Shown in pieces: positions 27,663-36,907 of a DNA stretch of 64,000 nt. The notes below the pieces were generated by a model. The model searched no databases and was not told the origin of the DNA. It saw nothing but the letters and a program-made list of their open reading frames with translations. The stretch is from assembly GCA_019635535.1 (NCBI GenBank), contig JAHBZH010000001.1:813001-877000 (forward strand). The letters run 5' to 3'. The number at the start of each line of letters is the position of its first letter. The stretch's first letter is position 1. The translations under genes and the position numbers were made by a program. Source of the stretch: Sphingomonas sp. Its GTDB lineage: Bacteria > Pseudomonadota > Alphaproteobacteria > Sphingomonadales > Sphingomonadaceae.

Positions 27663-28970
27663 ATGAGCGTGGTGCGGATGGCCAGGGACGAGCATAAGCC
27701 GCAAAGCGGCGGCGGCATGGACAAGGTCGTCGAGTCGCGCGTGCTGCCGTTCCGGATCAAGGCCGCGATCGGCATCGCCGTCTTGCTGCTGCTCGCCGGT
27801 CTCTTCTACGCTTTCATGCCCAGCGCCAACAGCCAGACGGTCGATGCCGCGCGCGTCACCATCTCCACCGTCGCGCAGGGCCGCTACGACGATTTCCTGC
27901 CGCTTCGCGCGCGCGTCGAGCCGCTCGTCACCGTCTATCTCGACGCGGTCGAGGGCGGCCGGGTCGAACAGGTGCTGGTCGAGGACGGCGTGGCCGTGCA
28001 GGAGGGGCAGCTCCTCGCCGTGCTTTCCAATCCCAATCTCCAGCTCAACGTGCTCGCCCGCCAGACCGAGGTGACGCAGCAGATCAATTCGATGCGCAGC
28101 CAGGAACTGGCACTGAACCAGACCCGGCTCGCCAACGAGCGCGCTTTGATCGAGGCCGATCTCGCCGCCCAGACGGCGCAGCGTCAATATGAGGTGCAGC
28201 GCCCGCTCGCCGAGCGCGGCTTCGTCGCCGGCCGGGTGATCGCCGACAGCCGCGACACCTATGAGGCCAATCGCCGCCGCGCCGAGGTGCTGCGCCGCCA
28301 GCGGGCCGAGGACGAGCGGCTGCAATCCAGCCAGCTCGCCCAGCTGCGCGCCTCCGCCTCCGGCCTCAATGCCAGCCTGGAGATCGCCCGCGCCAGCCTC
28401 GATTCGCTGAACCTGCGCGCGCCCGTCGCCGGCCAGCTCACCGCCTTCTCGATCCAGATCGGCCAGTCGCTGAACCGGGGCGAGCGGCTCGGCCAGATCG
28501 ACAGCGCCGGGCGCAACAAGCTGCGCGCCCAGGTCGACGAATTCTATCTCGGCCGCGTCGCCGAGGGGCAGACCGCCAATGCCGAGGCCGGTGGCCGGCA
28601 GGTCCGGATGCGGGTCAGCAAAATCTATCCGCAGGTGCGCAACGGCACGTTCGAGATCGACCTGCAATTCGTCGGCGACGAACCCGCCAATCTGCAGCGC
28701 GGCCAGACCGTCCAGGTCCGCCTGACGCTTGGCGATCCCTCGCCGGCGCGGCTGATCCCGAACGGCGCCTTCTACAACGAGACCGGCGGCAACTGGGTGT
28801 TCGTGGTGGCGCCCGACGGCCGCAGCGCGGTCCGGCGCCAGGTCCGCCTCGGCCGCCGCAACACCGAACAGATCGAAGTGCTCGACGGGCTCGATGCCGG
28901 CGAGCGCGTCATCACCTCGCCTTATACCGGGTTCGCCGAACGCGATCGGCTGACCTTGAGCGGACAATGA
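27663..28970 (+). CDS. MacA-like periplasmic adaptor of an ABC efflux system
   Basis: This is a 435-aa membrane-fusion protein. A single N-terminal helix (about 33-50) anchors it in the inner membrane. It is followed by a lipoyl-like segment (VEQVLVEDGVAVQEGQLLAV), a long coiled coil rich in Gln, Arg and Glu (about 135-245), the second lipoyl half (LRAPVAGQLTAFSIQIGQSL) and beta-barrel domains. It should link the FtsX-type permease to an outer-membrane channel that is not encoded nearby. In-frame ATGs at 27678 and 27717 are alternative starts. The stop overlaps an ATG of the next gene. Confidence 0.87.
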   Translation: MSVVRMARDEHKPQSGGGMDKVVESRVLPFRIKAAIGIAVLLLLAGLFYAFMPSANSQTVDAARVTISTVAQGRYDDFLPLRARVEPLVTVYLDAVEGGRVEQVLVEDGVAVQEGQLLAVLSNPNLQLNVLARQTEVTQQINSMRSQELALNQTRLANERALIEADLAAQTAQRQYEVQRPLAERGFVAGRVIADSRDTYEANRRRAEVLRRQRAEDERLQSSQLAQLRASASGLNASLEIARASLDSLNLRAPVAGQLTAFSIQIGQSLNRGERLGQIDSAGRNKLRAQVDEFYLGRVAEGQTANAEAGGRQVRMRVSKIYPQVRNGTFEIDLQFVGDEPANLQRGQTVQVRLTLGDPSPARLIPNGAFYNETGGNWVFVVAPDGRSAVRRQVRLGRRNTEQIEVLDGLDAGERVITSPYTGFAERDRLTLSGQ

Positions 28971-28981
28971 AGGAGAAGCCG

Positions 28982-29662
28982 ATGCTGAGCATGCGTGAAC
29001 TGTCGCGGGTCTACCGCACCGACACGGTCGAGACGACCGCGCTCGACGGCATCTTCCTCGACGTGGCGGACGGCGAGTTCGTCGCGATCATGGGCCCGTC
29101 CGGCTGCGGCAAGTCCACCCTGCTCAACGTGATCGGCATGCTCGATTCGCCCAGCTCGGGCTCCTACGTCTTCGACGGCACCGAGGTGGCGGGCCTGTCG
29201 GAATCCAAGCTCGCTGATTTCCGCAAGCGGAATATCGGCTTCATCTTCCAGTCGTTCAATCTCGTCGACGAGCTTTCCGTTCGCGAGAATATCGAGCTCG
29301 CGCTGCTCTACCACAATGTCCCCGCGGCAGAGCGGCGCGCCCGGGTCGACGAGGTGATGGACAAGGTGGGCATCGCCCACCGCGCCCGTCACCGGCCGTC
29401 GCAGCTGTCCGGCGGGCAGCAGCAGCGCGTCGCCGTCGCCCGGGCCCTGGTCGCGGCGCCCAAACTGATCCTCGCCGACGAGCCCACCGGCAATCTCGAC
29501 ACCGCCCATGGCGACGAGGTGATGAAGATGCTGCAGGCGCTGAACGCCGAGGGTTCGACCATCGTCATGGTCACGCACTCGCCGTCCCACGCCGATTATG
29601 CCGGGCGCATCGTCAACATGCTCGACGGGCGCATCCTGCTCGAACACCGGCGCGCGGCCTGA
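28982..29662 (+). CDS. MacB/LolD-like ABC transporter ATPase
   Basis: This is the ATP-binding subunit, 226 aa from the chosen start. Walker A is GPSGCGKST (about 38-46), the Q-loop is in [13 protein letters not shown], the signature LSGGQQQR and Walker [13 protein letters not shown] are intact. This form powers MacB-type mechanotransmission rather than substrate import. The ATG at 28982 has AAGGAG 6 nt upstream. The earlier ATG at 28967 (overlapping the adaptor stop) adds five residues and is the alternative. Confidence 0.92.
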   Translation: MLSMRELSRVYRTDTVETTALDGIFLDVADGEFVAIMGPSGCGKSTLLNVIGMLDSPSSGSYVFDGTEVAGLSESKLADFRKRNIGFIFQSFNLVDELSVRENIELALLYHNVPAAERRARVDEVMDKVGIAHRARHRPSQLSGGQQQRVAVARALVAAPKLILADEPTGNLDTAHGDEVMKMLQALNAEGSTIVMVTHSPSHADYAGRIVNMLDGRILLEHRRAA

Positions 29663-29686
29663 TCGGCGGCGGGGAGGAGAGAGATC

Positions 29687-32203
29687 ATGTGGCGCAATTA
29701 TCTGACCGTCGGGGTCCGGGCGCTGGTCAAGAACCGGACCTATGCCTTCATCAATATCTTCGGTCTCGGCGTCGGCCTCGCCGCCTGCCTGATGCTGCTC
29801 CTCTATGTCCGCTACGAGACGAGCTACGATCAGTTCCTGCCCAATGCGGAGAACACCTACCAGTTCCAAAGTCACTTCCAGAACCCGCAGACCGGCGAGG
29901 AAAACCGGCTCCAGATGACCTCCCTGATCGCGGGAGAGCGTTTCCGCAGCGACTTCCCGCAAATGGATCGCTCCGTCTATGCCTGGAACAGCGCGCCGGT
30001 CGTCCTGCGCGGCGGTGAAGCGCTGTCGACCGAGAGCGTATTGCTGTCCGACGGCCTGTTCTTCGATGTGCTTCGCTTCCCGTTCGCGCAGGGCGATCCC
30101 GCCACCGCGCTGTCCCAGGTCAATTCGGTCGTCCTGACCGAGAGCGAGGCGCGGCGCATCTTCGGCGACGAGGCTGCGATGGGCAAGACGGTCACCATGT
30201 CGACGCGGGGCCAGACCGTCGATTATCGCGTCACCGGCATCGCGCGCGATGTCCCGCGCAACAGCCATGTGCGCTTCACCATGGTGATGCGCATCGATCC
30301 GGCGAGCTATTTCACCGATACGCCGCAGATCCTGGACAATTGGGGCTGGCAATCGGGCTGGTTCTATTTCAGCCTGCGGCCGGGCACCGATGTCGATGCC
30401 ATTCGCGCCCAGCTTCCGGCCTGGGAACGCCGCAACATTCCCGATCAGCGGTTCGGCGAGCAGGTGTTCAATCAGGGCGACAATCAGGACTGGCGGATCG
30501 TCAATGTCCGCGACGTGCATCTCGGCGACGCCGATGCCGCGACGATGACGCCGGTCAACGACCGGCGGACGATCGTCACCTTTACCGTCATCGCCTTCCT
30601 CATCCTCGGCATGGCTTGCGTCAATTTCACCAACCTCGCCACCGCGCGCGCCAGCCAGCGCGCCCGCGAGGTGGCGCTGCGCAAGGTGCTCGGCGCCAAC
30701 CGCGCGCAGCTCATGACCCAGTTCCTGGCGGAATCGATCCTGATCGCGGGCATCTCGATGCTTGTCGCGCTGGCGATGGTCGAGCTGCTGCTGCCGGCGC
30801 TGTCCAACTTCCTCGATGCCGATCTCGGCATGACCTATTTCGGCGCCGAGGGCATGTTGCCGCCGATCCTGCTGCTGACGGTCCTGGTCGGGGCCGCCGG
30901 CGGCCTCTATCCCGCGATCTATCTGTCGCGCTTTCAGCCGGCCCAGGTGCTGAAGGCCAACAAGTCGTCGGCCGAAGCCGCCGGCTCCGGCCGGTTGCGC
31001 AATGCGCTGGTGATCGGCCAGTTCGCGGTGTCGATCGGGCTCATCATCTGCACCGTCGTGGTCTATGCGCAGACGGTCCATGCGCGCACGGTCGATCCCG
31101 GCTTCCAGCGGGACGGGCTGATCCAGATCCAGAATCTGGGCCGCCGGCAATTGCTCGATCGCTCGGACGCCGTCGCGCGGGAAATCGCGCGCGTGCCGGG
31201 CGTCGCCGCGGTCGGTCGCTCCGGCATCGGCGTGGCGACGGGCAGTTCCAGCAACGCCGGCGTGCAGGTGCCCGGCCAGACCGAGCCCGTCTCGATCGGC
31301 ATCTATGGCGTCGATCCCGCTTTCTTCGAGACGATGGGGATCGAGCGCCTCGCCGGCCGCCTCTTCGACGAACGCCGTCCGGCCGACGATATCGATCTGC
31401 CGATCAATTCAAGTCCCGAGCAGGAACGCGCGCTCGTCGCGCGGGGCGCCAATATCGTGATCAACGAGCTGGCCGCGCTGCGCCTGGGCTTTCGCAGCCC
31501 GGAGGAAGCGGTCGGCAAGACGGTCGGGGTCGCGCTGGTCGAACCGGAGAATGGCGGCGTCGTGCCGGCGCGGATCGTCGGCGTGGTGCGCGACACGCGC
31601 TTCCGCTCGATCCGCACGCCGCTGGAACCCCTCATGTTCACCTGGAACCGCAATGTCGCCAATGTGCTGCTCGTCCGTCACGACGGCACCGATCCGCAAG
31701 GCACGCGAAGCCGCATCGAGCAGACATGGCGCCGGATCGCACCGGACGTGCCGTTCGATGGGGAGTTCAGCGAAGACCGCGTCGCCGAGCTCTATGAGGC
31801 GGAGCAGGCCCGCGCGCAGGTCTTCGCGGCGTTCGCGATCCTCGCGGTGATCGTCGCCTGCCTCGGCTTGTTCGGTCTGGCCGCGTTCACCGCCGAGCGC
31901 CGCACGAAGGAGATCGGCATCCGCAAGGTGATGGGCGCGCGCACCCGCGACATCGTCCGGCTGCTCGCCTGGCAATTCTCCAAGCCGGTGATCGTCGCCA
32001 ATCTGATCGCCTGGCCGGTCTCCTGGTGGGCGATGCGCGAATGGCTGAACACGTTCGACACGCGCATCGAGTTCGGCTGGGCCGATCCCTGGCCGTTCCT
32101 GCTGGCGGGCCTCGCGGCGCTCGCCATCGCGATCGGCACGATCGCCGGCCACGCGTTCAAGGTCGCCCGTGCCAATCCGATCGTTGCGCTCAGATACGAA
32201 TGA
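29687..32203 (+). CDS. FtsX/MacB-type ABC permease, duplicated form
   Basis: This is an 838-aa permease with two consecutive MacB-type units: a first helix at about 22-42, a large periplasmic domain, three helices at about 300-420, a fourth helix near 440, a second periplasmic domain, and three C-terminal helices. Both FtsX cores carry the ALRKVLGA / IGIRKVMGA signature after a transmembrane segment. The fused double permease works with one ATPase dimer and a MacA-like adaptor, typically exporting peptides, lipids or antibiotics. The substrate is unknown. The ribosome binding site GGGGAGGAGAGAG is strong. Confidence 0.9.
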   Translation: MWRNYLTVGVRALVKNRTYAFINIFGLGVGLAACLMLLLYVRYETSYDQFLPNAENTYQFQSHFQNPQTGEENRLQMTSLIAGERFRSDFPQMDRSVYAWNSAPVVLRGGEALSTESVLLSDGLFFDVLRFPFAQGDPATALSQVNSVVLTESEARRIFGDEAAMGKTVTMSTRGQTVDYRVTGIARDVPRNSHVRFTMVMRIDPASYFTDTPQILDNWGWQSGWFYFSLRPGTDVDAIRAQLPAWERRNIPDQRFGEQVFNQGDNQDWRIVNVRDVHLGDADAATMTPVNDRRTIVTFTVIAFLILGMACVNFTNLATARASQRAREVALRKVLGANRAQLMTQFLAESILIAGISMLVALAMVELLLPALSNFLDADLGMTYFGAEGMLPPILLLTVLVGAAGGLYPAIYLSRFQPAQVLKANKSSAEAAGSGRLRNALVIGQFAVSIGLIICTVVVYAQTVHARTVDPGFQRDGLIQIQNLGRRQLLDRSDAVAREIARVPGVAAVGRSGIGVATGSSSNAGVQVPGQTEPVSIGIYGVDPAFFETMGIERLAGRLFDERRPADDIDLPINSSPEQERALVARGANIVINELAALRLGFRSPEEAVGKTVGVALVEPENGGVVPARIVGVVRDTRFRSIRTPLEPLMFTWNRNVANVLLVRHDGTDPQGTRSRIEQTWRRIAPDVPFDGEFSEDRVAELYEAEQARAQVFAAFAILAVIVACLGLFGLAAFTAERRTKEIGIRKVMGARTRDIVRLLAWQFSKPVIVANLIAWPVSWWAMREWLNTFDTRIEFGWADPWPFLLAGLAALAIAIGTIAGHAFKVARANPIVALRYE

Positions 32204-32211
32204 GGCCCGTC

Positions 32212-32298
32212 ATGACCTTCGTCGAACCGCGCGGCCCGTCCGCCGAAAGCCCCGCTCGCCCCGGCGCTTCGCCGGTCAAATGGAAAGCCCTGTCATGA
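32212..32298 (+). CDS. Possible 28-aa coupling peptide
   Basis: A short frame from ATG 32212 reads MTFVEPRGPSAESPARPG and ends KWKALS. Its TGA overlaps the next ATG (ATGA at 32295). It has no clear Shine-Dalgarno sequence and a Pro-rich, low-complexity composition. It is included because coupled overlaps are the rule in this region. It may be only spacer sequence. Confidence 0.2.
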   Translation: MTFVEPRGPSAESPARPGASPVKWKALS

Positions 32299-32522
32299 GC
32301 ACGACTCTCATTCTCGCCGCGACCGCGTTGGCGATCACCGCCATGCTCTGTCTCGCCGCGACCCACGCCTGGCGGGGCTGGCTGGAGCTCAGGCGGCACG
32401 AGCTGGGCGCCCGCCCCGACGCCGCCGTCTCCGAAAGCGATGCCGGCCTGCGTATCGAGCTGGCCGCCGTGCGCGAGCGGCTCAAGAAGCTCGAGGAAAT
32501 CGCCAGCGGCGTCGAACTCTGA
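32295..32522 (+). CDS. Small membrane-anchored coiled-coil protein
   Basis: This is a 75-aa protein with one N-terminal helix (about 5-27) followed by a charged, helical tail ending in IELAAVRERLKKLEEIASG, which should form a short coiled coil. The architecture resembles PspB-like small inner-membrane proteins but no homology is claimed. It is the last gene on the strand of the efflux operon, 91 bp after the permease, with GGAAAG upstream of the ATG, so it may belong to the same regulon. Only 3 bp separate its stop from the opposing gene. Confidence 0.65.
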   Translation: MSTTLILAATALAITAMLCLAATHAWRGWLELRRHELGARPDAAVSESDAGLRIELAAVRERLKKLEEIASGVEL

Positions 32523-32525
32523 CGC

Positions 32526-32873
32526 TTAATCCACGCGCGAGTTGACCGGCGGCGGATCGCTCGCCGGGAAGCTCTCGTCGGAGGCCTGGTCGGTCCGTTC
32601 CCACTCTTCCGGCGGGTCGCGCATCGCTTCCGGCCCGGCCGAACGCGCCGCGCCGGGGCCTGGCGCGGTCTTGCCGCGCTTGTGGGCGGCGGCCGGGCGC
32701 TCGCCGTCGCGCGCGCGCCGGCCATAGGCGAACAGGGCCGCCCCGGCGGCGGCCACTGCGGCGCCGGCGGCGGCGATGACCGTGCGGTTGCGGGTCCATG
32801 TCATCAGCGGCTGATCCTCCGTCCCGTTGGTGTCGGCGCGCGGGCCGGGGCGCCGTGTCTTGGTGCTTGCCAT
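32526..32873 (-). CDS. Small protein with DESFPASDPP motif
   Basis: This is a 115-aa protein with one membrane helix (about 30-50, Ala-rich) between hydrophilic ends. The C-terminal QASDESFPASDPPPVN is a recurrent motif of small uncharacterised proteobacterial proteins. GGAAAG lies upstream of the ATG at 32873. It is convergent with the small coiled-coil gene and divergent from the CinA-type gene. Function is unknown. Confidence 0.7.
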   Translation of the reverse strand: MASTKTRRPGPRADTNGTEDQPLMTWTRNRTVIAAAGAAVAAAGAALFAYGRRARDGERPAAAHKRGKTAPGPGAARSAGPEAMRDPPEEWERTDQASDESFPASDPPPVNSRVD

Positions 32874-32968
32874 GATCGTGCTTTCCGTTCTGATTGCGCG
32901 TCTGGAACAACCGGGGCTGGCGGCCGGTTCCGCCTGTCAAGGTGCCCGGTGCGCTTTTTGAGGACGAG

Positions 32969-33472
32969 ATGGAGCAAGCCGCCGAAACCCTTTCACCGGT
33001 CCTGCCCGAGGAGTTGGAGGCCGCATTGCGCCGCTTGCTCGCCAAGGCGAGCGAGCGCGGCCTCGCCCTCGCCACGGCGGAAAGCTGCACCGGCGGCCTG
33101 CTCGCCTCGCTACTGACCGACGTGCCGGGCGTCGCCCATGTCTTCGATCGCGGCTTCGTCACCTATAGCGAAGCCGCCAAGGCGGACCTGCTCGGCGTCG
33201 ATCCGGCGCTGATCGAGGCACAGGGCGCGGTGTCGCGCGCGGTCGCCATCGCCATGGCCGAAGGCGCGCTCGCCCGCTCCCGCGCCAACATCGCCCTTGC
33301 CATTACCGGCTTCACGGACAAAGGCGAGGAACCGGGGCTGGTCCATTTCGCCTGCGCGCGCGCCGGGCGTATGACGATGCACCGGGAGGAGCGCTTCGGC
33401 GTGGTCGGCCGCGGCGCGGCGCGGATCGCGGCGATCGGGACGGGCGTCGAGATGATGACGGAGATGCTGTGA
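32969..33472 (+). CDS. pncC: CinA-type nicotinamide-nucleotide amidase
   Basis: This is a 167-aa enzyme consisting only of the CinA C-terminal domain. It deamidates NMN to nicotinic acid mononucleotide in pyridine nucleotide recycling. The signature [20 protein letters not shown] and [13 protein letters not shown] are present. AITGFTD replaces the commoner AVTGIAG, a modest variation. The next gene, overlapping by 1 nt, encodes NAD+ synthase, which uses the downstream product. The pair therefore makes pathway sense. Confidence 0.87.
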   Translation: MEQAAETLSPVLPEELEAALRRLLAKASERGLALATAESCTGGLLASLLTDVPGVAHVFDRGFVTYSEAAKADLLGVDPALIEAQGAVSRAVAIAMAEGALARSRANIALAITGFTDKGEEPGLVHFACARAGRMTMHREERFGVVGRGAARIAAIGTGVEMMTEML

Positions 33473-35532
33473 TGGCAAGGACCGGCAAGCCGCCATTCGG
33501 GGCGATCCACCGCCACGGCTTCGTGCGCGTCGCCGCCGCGAGTCCGCCGGCCTCGACCGGCGATGTGTCCTTCAATGTGGATCAGACGATCGCGCTGGCC
33601 CTCGAAGCCGCGAAACGCGGCGTCGATCTCGCCGTCTTTCCGGAGCTCAACATCTCCTCCTATGCGGTGGACGACCTGCATCTGCAGGACGCCTTACTCG
33701 ATGCGGTCGAGTCCGGGATCGCGCGGCTGGCGAAGGAAACCGTCGATCTCGCCACCGTCCTCGTCGTCGGCGCCCCGCTGCGCCGCGCAGGCCGCCTCTA
33801 CAATTGCGCGGTCGTGCTGGCGCGCGGCGTCATCCTCGGCGTCGTCCCCAAGACCTTCCTCCCCAATTACCGCGAATATTACGAGAAACGCTGGTTCGCC
33901 TCCGGCTCCGGCCTATCCGGGCTCGACATCGACGTGGCCGGGAAGACCGCCCCGTTCGGCGCCGACTTGATCTTCGCCGCCGAAGATCTGCCGGACTTCG
34001 TCTTCCATGCCGAGATCTGCGAGGATTTCTGGGCACCGCTGCCGCCCTCCACGCACGGCGCGCTGGCCGGCGCGCTGATCCTCGCCAATCTGTCCGCCTC
34101 CAACATCACGATCGGCAAGGCGGACGAGCGCAAATTGCTCTGCGCCTCGCAGTCCAGCCGCGCGCTCGCCGCCTACATCTTCTCCGCCTCCGGGCCGGGG
34201 GAGAGCACCACCGATCTCGCCTGGGACGGGCAGGGCTCGATCCACGAGCTGGGCGCGCTGCTCGCCGAAACCGGCCGCTTCGATCGCGCGGCGGAGCTCG
34301 CAATCGCCGACGTGGACGTGCAGCGCCTCAGGCTGGAGCGGCTGCGCAACGGCACGTTCAACGATTGCGCCCGCCTCGCCGGCGATCCCGAAACCCGCTT
34401 CCGCCGCATCGCCTTCGCGCACGCCCCCGCCTTCGCCGAGATCGGTCTCGAACGCACGCTTGCGCGCTTCCCCTATGTCCCGCACCGCGCCGAGCGGCTC
34501 GATCAGGATTGCTACGAGGCGTTCAGCATCCAGGTGCAGGGCCTCGCCCGCCGCTTCGAGGCCACATCGGGCAAACATCTCGTCATCGGCGTGTCGGGCG
34601 GCCTCGATTCCACCCATGCCCTGATCGTCGCCTGCAAGGCGTGCGACCAGCTCGGCCTGCCGCGCACCGCGATCCTCGGCTACACCCTGCCCGGCTTCGC
34701 CACCTCGGACGCCACCAAGGCCAATGCCTGGGCCTTGATGAACGCGCTCGGCGTCACCGGCGGGGAGATCGACATCAAACCCGCCGCCCGGCTTATGCTG
34801 GAGGATATCGGCCATGCCTTCGCGGACGGCGAGCCGGTGCACGACGTGACGTTCGAGAATGTCCAGGCGGGCCTGCGCACTGATTATCTCTTCCGCCTCG
34901 CCAATCAGCATGAGGGCTTCGTCATCGGCACCGGCGATCTTTCCGAAACGGCGCTCGGCTGGTCCACCTACGGCGTCGGCGACCAGATGAGCCATTACGG
35001 CGTCAATGCCGGCGTCCCCAAGACTTTGATCCAGTATCTGATCCGCTGGGTGATCAAGACCGGCCGTTTCGACGACGCGGCGAACCGGGTGCTGCAGGCG
35101 GTGCTCGACACCCGCATCTCGCCCGAGCTGGTGCCGGCCGGCGCGGACGGCGAGATGCAGTCGACCGAGGACCGGATCGGCCCCTATGAGCTGCACGATT
35201 TCTTCCTCTACCACATCCTGCGCCACGGCCTGCCGCCGTCCAAGGTCGCCTTCCTCGCCCACGAGGCGTGGAAGGACCGCGACGCCCAGCTCTGGCCGTT
35301 CGACTATCCGGAAAGCCAGAAGCGCACCTACGACCTGCCGACGATCCGCAAATGGCTGGAGGTCTTCCTCCACCGTTTCTTCGCCATCTCGCAGTTCAAG
35401 CGCAGCGCCATCCCCAATTCGCCCAAGGTCTCCGCCGGCGGTGCCCTCAGCCCCCGCGGCGACTGGCGCGCCCCCAGCGACGGCAATGCCAGGGCTTGGC
35501 TGGAGGAATTGCAGGCGGCGTTCGGGGATTAG
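33472..35532 (+). CDS. nadE: Glutamine-dependent NAD+ synthase
   Basis: This 686-aa fusion makes NAD+ from nicotinate adenine dinucleotide using ammonia from glutamine. The N-terminal nitrilase-type glutaminase has the triad Glu58 (FPELNISSY), Lys127 ([10 protein letters not shown]) and Cys183 (HAEICEDFW). The C-terminal synthetase has the ATP-pyrophosphatase P-loop SGGLDST at about 375-381 and [15 protein letters not shown]. The length is normal for the long form. The ATG at 33472 overlaps the pncC stop. Confidence 0.96.
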   Translation: MARTGKPPFGAIHRHGFVRVAAASPPASTGDVSFNVDQTIALALEAAKRGVDLAVFPELNISSYAVDDLHLQDALLDAVESGIARLAKETVDLATVLVVGAPLRRAGRLYNCAVVLARGVILGVVPKTFLPNYREYYEKRWFASGSGLSGLDIDVAGKTAPFGADLIFAAEDLPDFVFHAEICEDFWAPLPPSTHGALAGALILANLSASNITIGKADERKLLCASQSSRALAAYIFSASGPGESTTDLAWDGQGSIHELGALLAETGRFDRAAELAIADVDVQRLRLERLRNGTFNDCARLAGDPETRFRRIAFAHAPAFAEIGLERTLARFPYVPHRAERLDQDCYEAFSIQVQGLARRFEATSGKHLVIGVSGGLDSTHALIVACKACDQLGLPRTAILGYTLPGFATSDATKANAWALMNALGVTGGEIDIKPAARLMLEDIGHAFADGEPVHDVTFENVQAGLRTDYLFRLANQHEGFVIGTGDLSETALGWSTYGVGDQMSHYGVNAGVPKTLIQYLIRWVIKTGRFDDAANRVLQAVLDTRISPELVPAGADGEMQSTEDRIGPYELHDFFLYHILRHGLPPSKVAFLAHEAWKDRDAQLWPFDYPESQKRTYDLPTIRKWLEVFLHRFFAISQFKRSAIPNSPKVSAGGALSPRGDWRAPSDGNARAWLEELQAAFGD

Positions 35533-35561
35533 GCGGCGGTCAGGGCCGCTGCCGAAGCCAA

Positions 35562-35646
35562 GTCGTCACCCCGGCGAAGGCCGGGGTCCAGTCCAAATAT
35601 GAAAACGCGGCTCTGGTCTGGATACCGGCCTACGCCGGTATGACGA
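35562..35646. repeat. REP-like double-hairpin element
   Basis: This is an 85-bp element built of two hairpins. The first is CCCCGGC-GAAG-GCCGGGG near 35570-35587 and the second is ATACCGGC-CTAC-GCCGGTAT near 35622-35641. The outer ends are inverted copies of TCGTCA. The arrangement matches the dispersed intergenic palindromes seen in many sphingomonads. It lies between the convergent nadE and WYL-like genes and may also serve as a bidirectional transcription barrier. Only one copy is seen in this window. Confidence 0.65.
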
Positions 35647-35653
35647 GTGGCCC

Positions 35654-35953
35654 TCAAGCCGCTTCGACCGCGAACAGGGTGACGCCCGCATATTTGTCGT
35701 CCGCCGGATCGAACAGATCCTCGCGCGCGAACACCCGCTCGGTCAGCGCCACCTCGCTCAGCCCCGCCAGCTTGAACGTGCCGAGCTTCAGTTCGCGCGG
35801 CGCCCGCTTGTCCTTCTCCAGCGCGACGGCATCGACGAACAGCTCGTCATGCCGCGTGTAGAGGATGTGCGGCGCCAGGATCATCCGCACCTTGTTGTAC
35901 ACGGCCTCCACGCACAGGTTGCGCGCAATCGCCTCAAGCAGAATCGTGTTCAT
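35654..35953 (-). CDS. Small WYL-like domain protein
   Basis: This is a 99-aa soluble protein. It starts ILLEAIARNLCVEAVYNKVR and continues with ILAPHILYTRHDELFVDAVA and LKLGTFKLAGLSEVALTERV. This order of strands, and the final small basic-to-acidic turn, resembles a stand-alone WYL domain, a ligand-binding domain of some regulators. There is no DNA-binding part. The assignment is by pattern and is moderate. Composition is less GC-rich than the neighbours. Confidence 0.55.
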   Translation of the reverse strand: MNTILLEAIARNLCVEAVYNKVRMILAPHILYTRHDELFVDAVALEKDKRAPRELKLGTFKLAGLSEVALTERVFAREDLFDPADDKYAGVTLFAVEAA

Positions 35954-36125
35954 GACACCGCTTTCTGGACTGTGCGGCGCCCGCGTTCAACGATTTTGTG
36001 CATTGCAACAGCATCAACCCGGAGCACCCTGCCTATGATCTATTCCTTGGAGCATGTAAGATAATGGTGCGCCGCAGCATAGTTTCGACTCCACAACGGT
36101 GAAGGAACGAGGCAGGTTGCGCGAC

Positions 36126-36803
36126 ATGCGAGAAATGCTTGATCGCTGGCTTGCTCGGGTGGGCAGTATCGCGGGCTTGTGGACTCTAGTCCCGCCAGCA
36201 GTGGTGGCCGGCTTGAGCGCGTATCTCGCGTCCGGGGTTAGTAGGATGCAAGCGCTCGGCCCGTTTGGCTGGCTTTCTGCCGGGCTCATTGCTTTGCTTG
36301 TCTATGCCGGTGTCACGGCGCTCTTCGCGCGAGCCAAGCTCTGGCGGATCGAGGCAAGGCATCAATCACGCTTGATGGGCGACAGTTCGCCTTTCGATCC
36401 CATGGATACCGTCTATCGGGACAAGCGTCTCTTTTTGAGAGATTTAGCGCCGCTCGGTCGGAGAGAGGTTAAAGGGAAAAAGTTCATCAATTGTGAGATC
36501 ATCGGCCCCGGCAACGCCGTACTCGATATCCGATCCGGCGACAATCGGCCGTTCCCGACGATGAAAGACAATTGGTTCTACGATGTGAATTTCATTCAGA
36601 TTGATTTGAACCAGGAAGGGGGGAGAACCCTTCACAACGTAGTATTTTTCCCCGATTGTGATTTTGAAGGTTGCAGCCTCTACACCATGAACCTGCTGTT
36701 TGTTCATCGCTCGAACGAGGGCTTCAACTGGATAACTCCAAGCGTAAGCGCCCCCACGCTAGCACTTGAGGCGAATCCGAAGGCGGAAACCGATGGAGAA
36801 TGA
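36126..36803 (+). CDS. Low-GC hypothetical membrane protein
   Basis: This is a 225-aa protein with two N-terminal hydrophobic helices (about 20-40 and 52-72) and a soluble remainder. The tail has KKFINCEIIGPGNAVLDIRS and later FFPDCDFEGCSLYTMN, which look like irregular beta-strand repeats. Codon and base use are clearly more AT-rich than elsewhere in the window, suggesting recent acquisition. I preferred ATG 36126 (GGCAGG upstream) to GTG 36099. No family is recognised. The 172 bp before it are also AT-rich and hold no other gene. Confidence 0.65.
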   Translation: MREMLDRWLARVGSIAGLWTLVPPAVVAGLSAYLASGVSRMQALGPFGWLSAGLIALLVYAGVTALFARAKLWRIEARHQSRLMGDSSPFDPMDTVYRDKRLFLRDLAPLGRREVKGKKFINCEIIGPGNAVLDIRSGDNRPFPTMKDNWFYDVNFIQIDLNQEGGRTLHNVVFFPDCDFEGCSLYTMNLLFVHRSNEGFNWITPSVSAPTLALEANPKAETDGE

Positions 36804-36907
36804 ACGCTTCGATGCCCTGCTAAGCGCCATCGCCCCCGCCTTGCCTGTCTCACCCGAATAGTGCACCGTCCCCCCATCCACGTCGCACCGATCCAGGGGG
36901 TTCTCAC

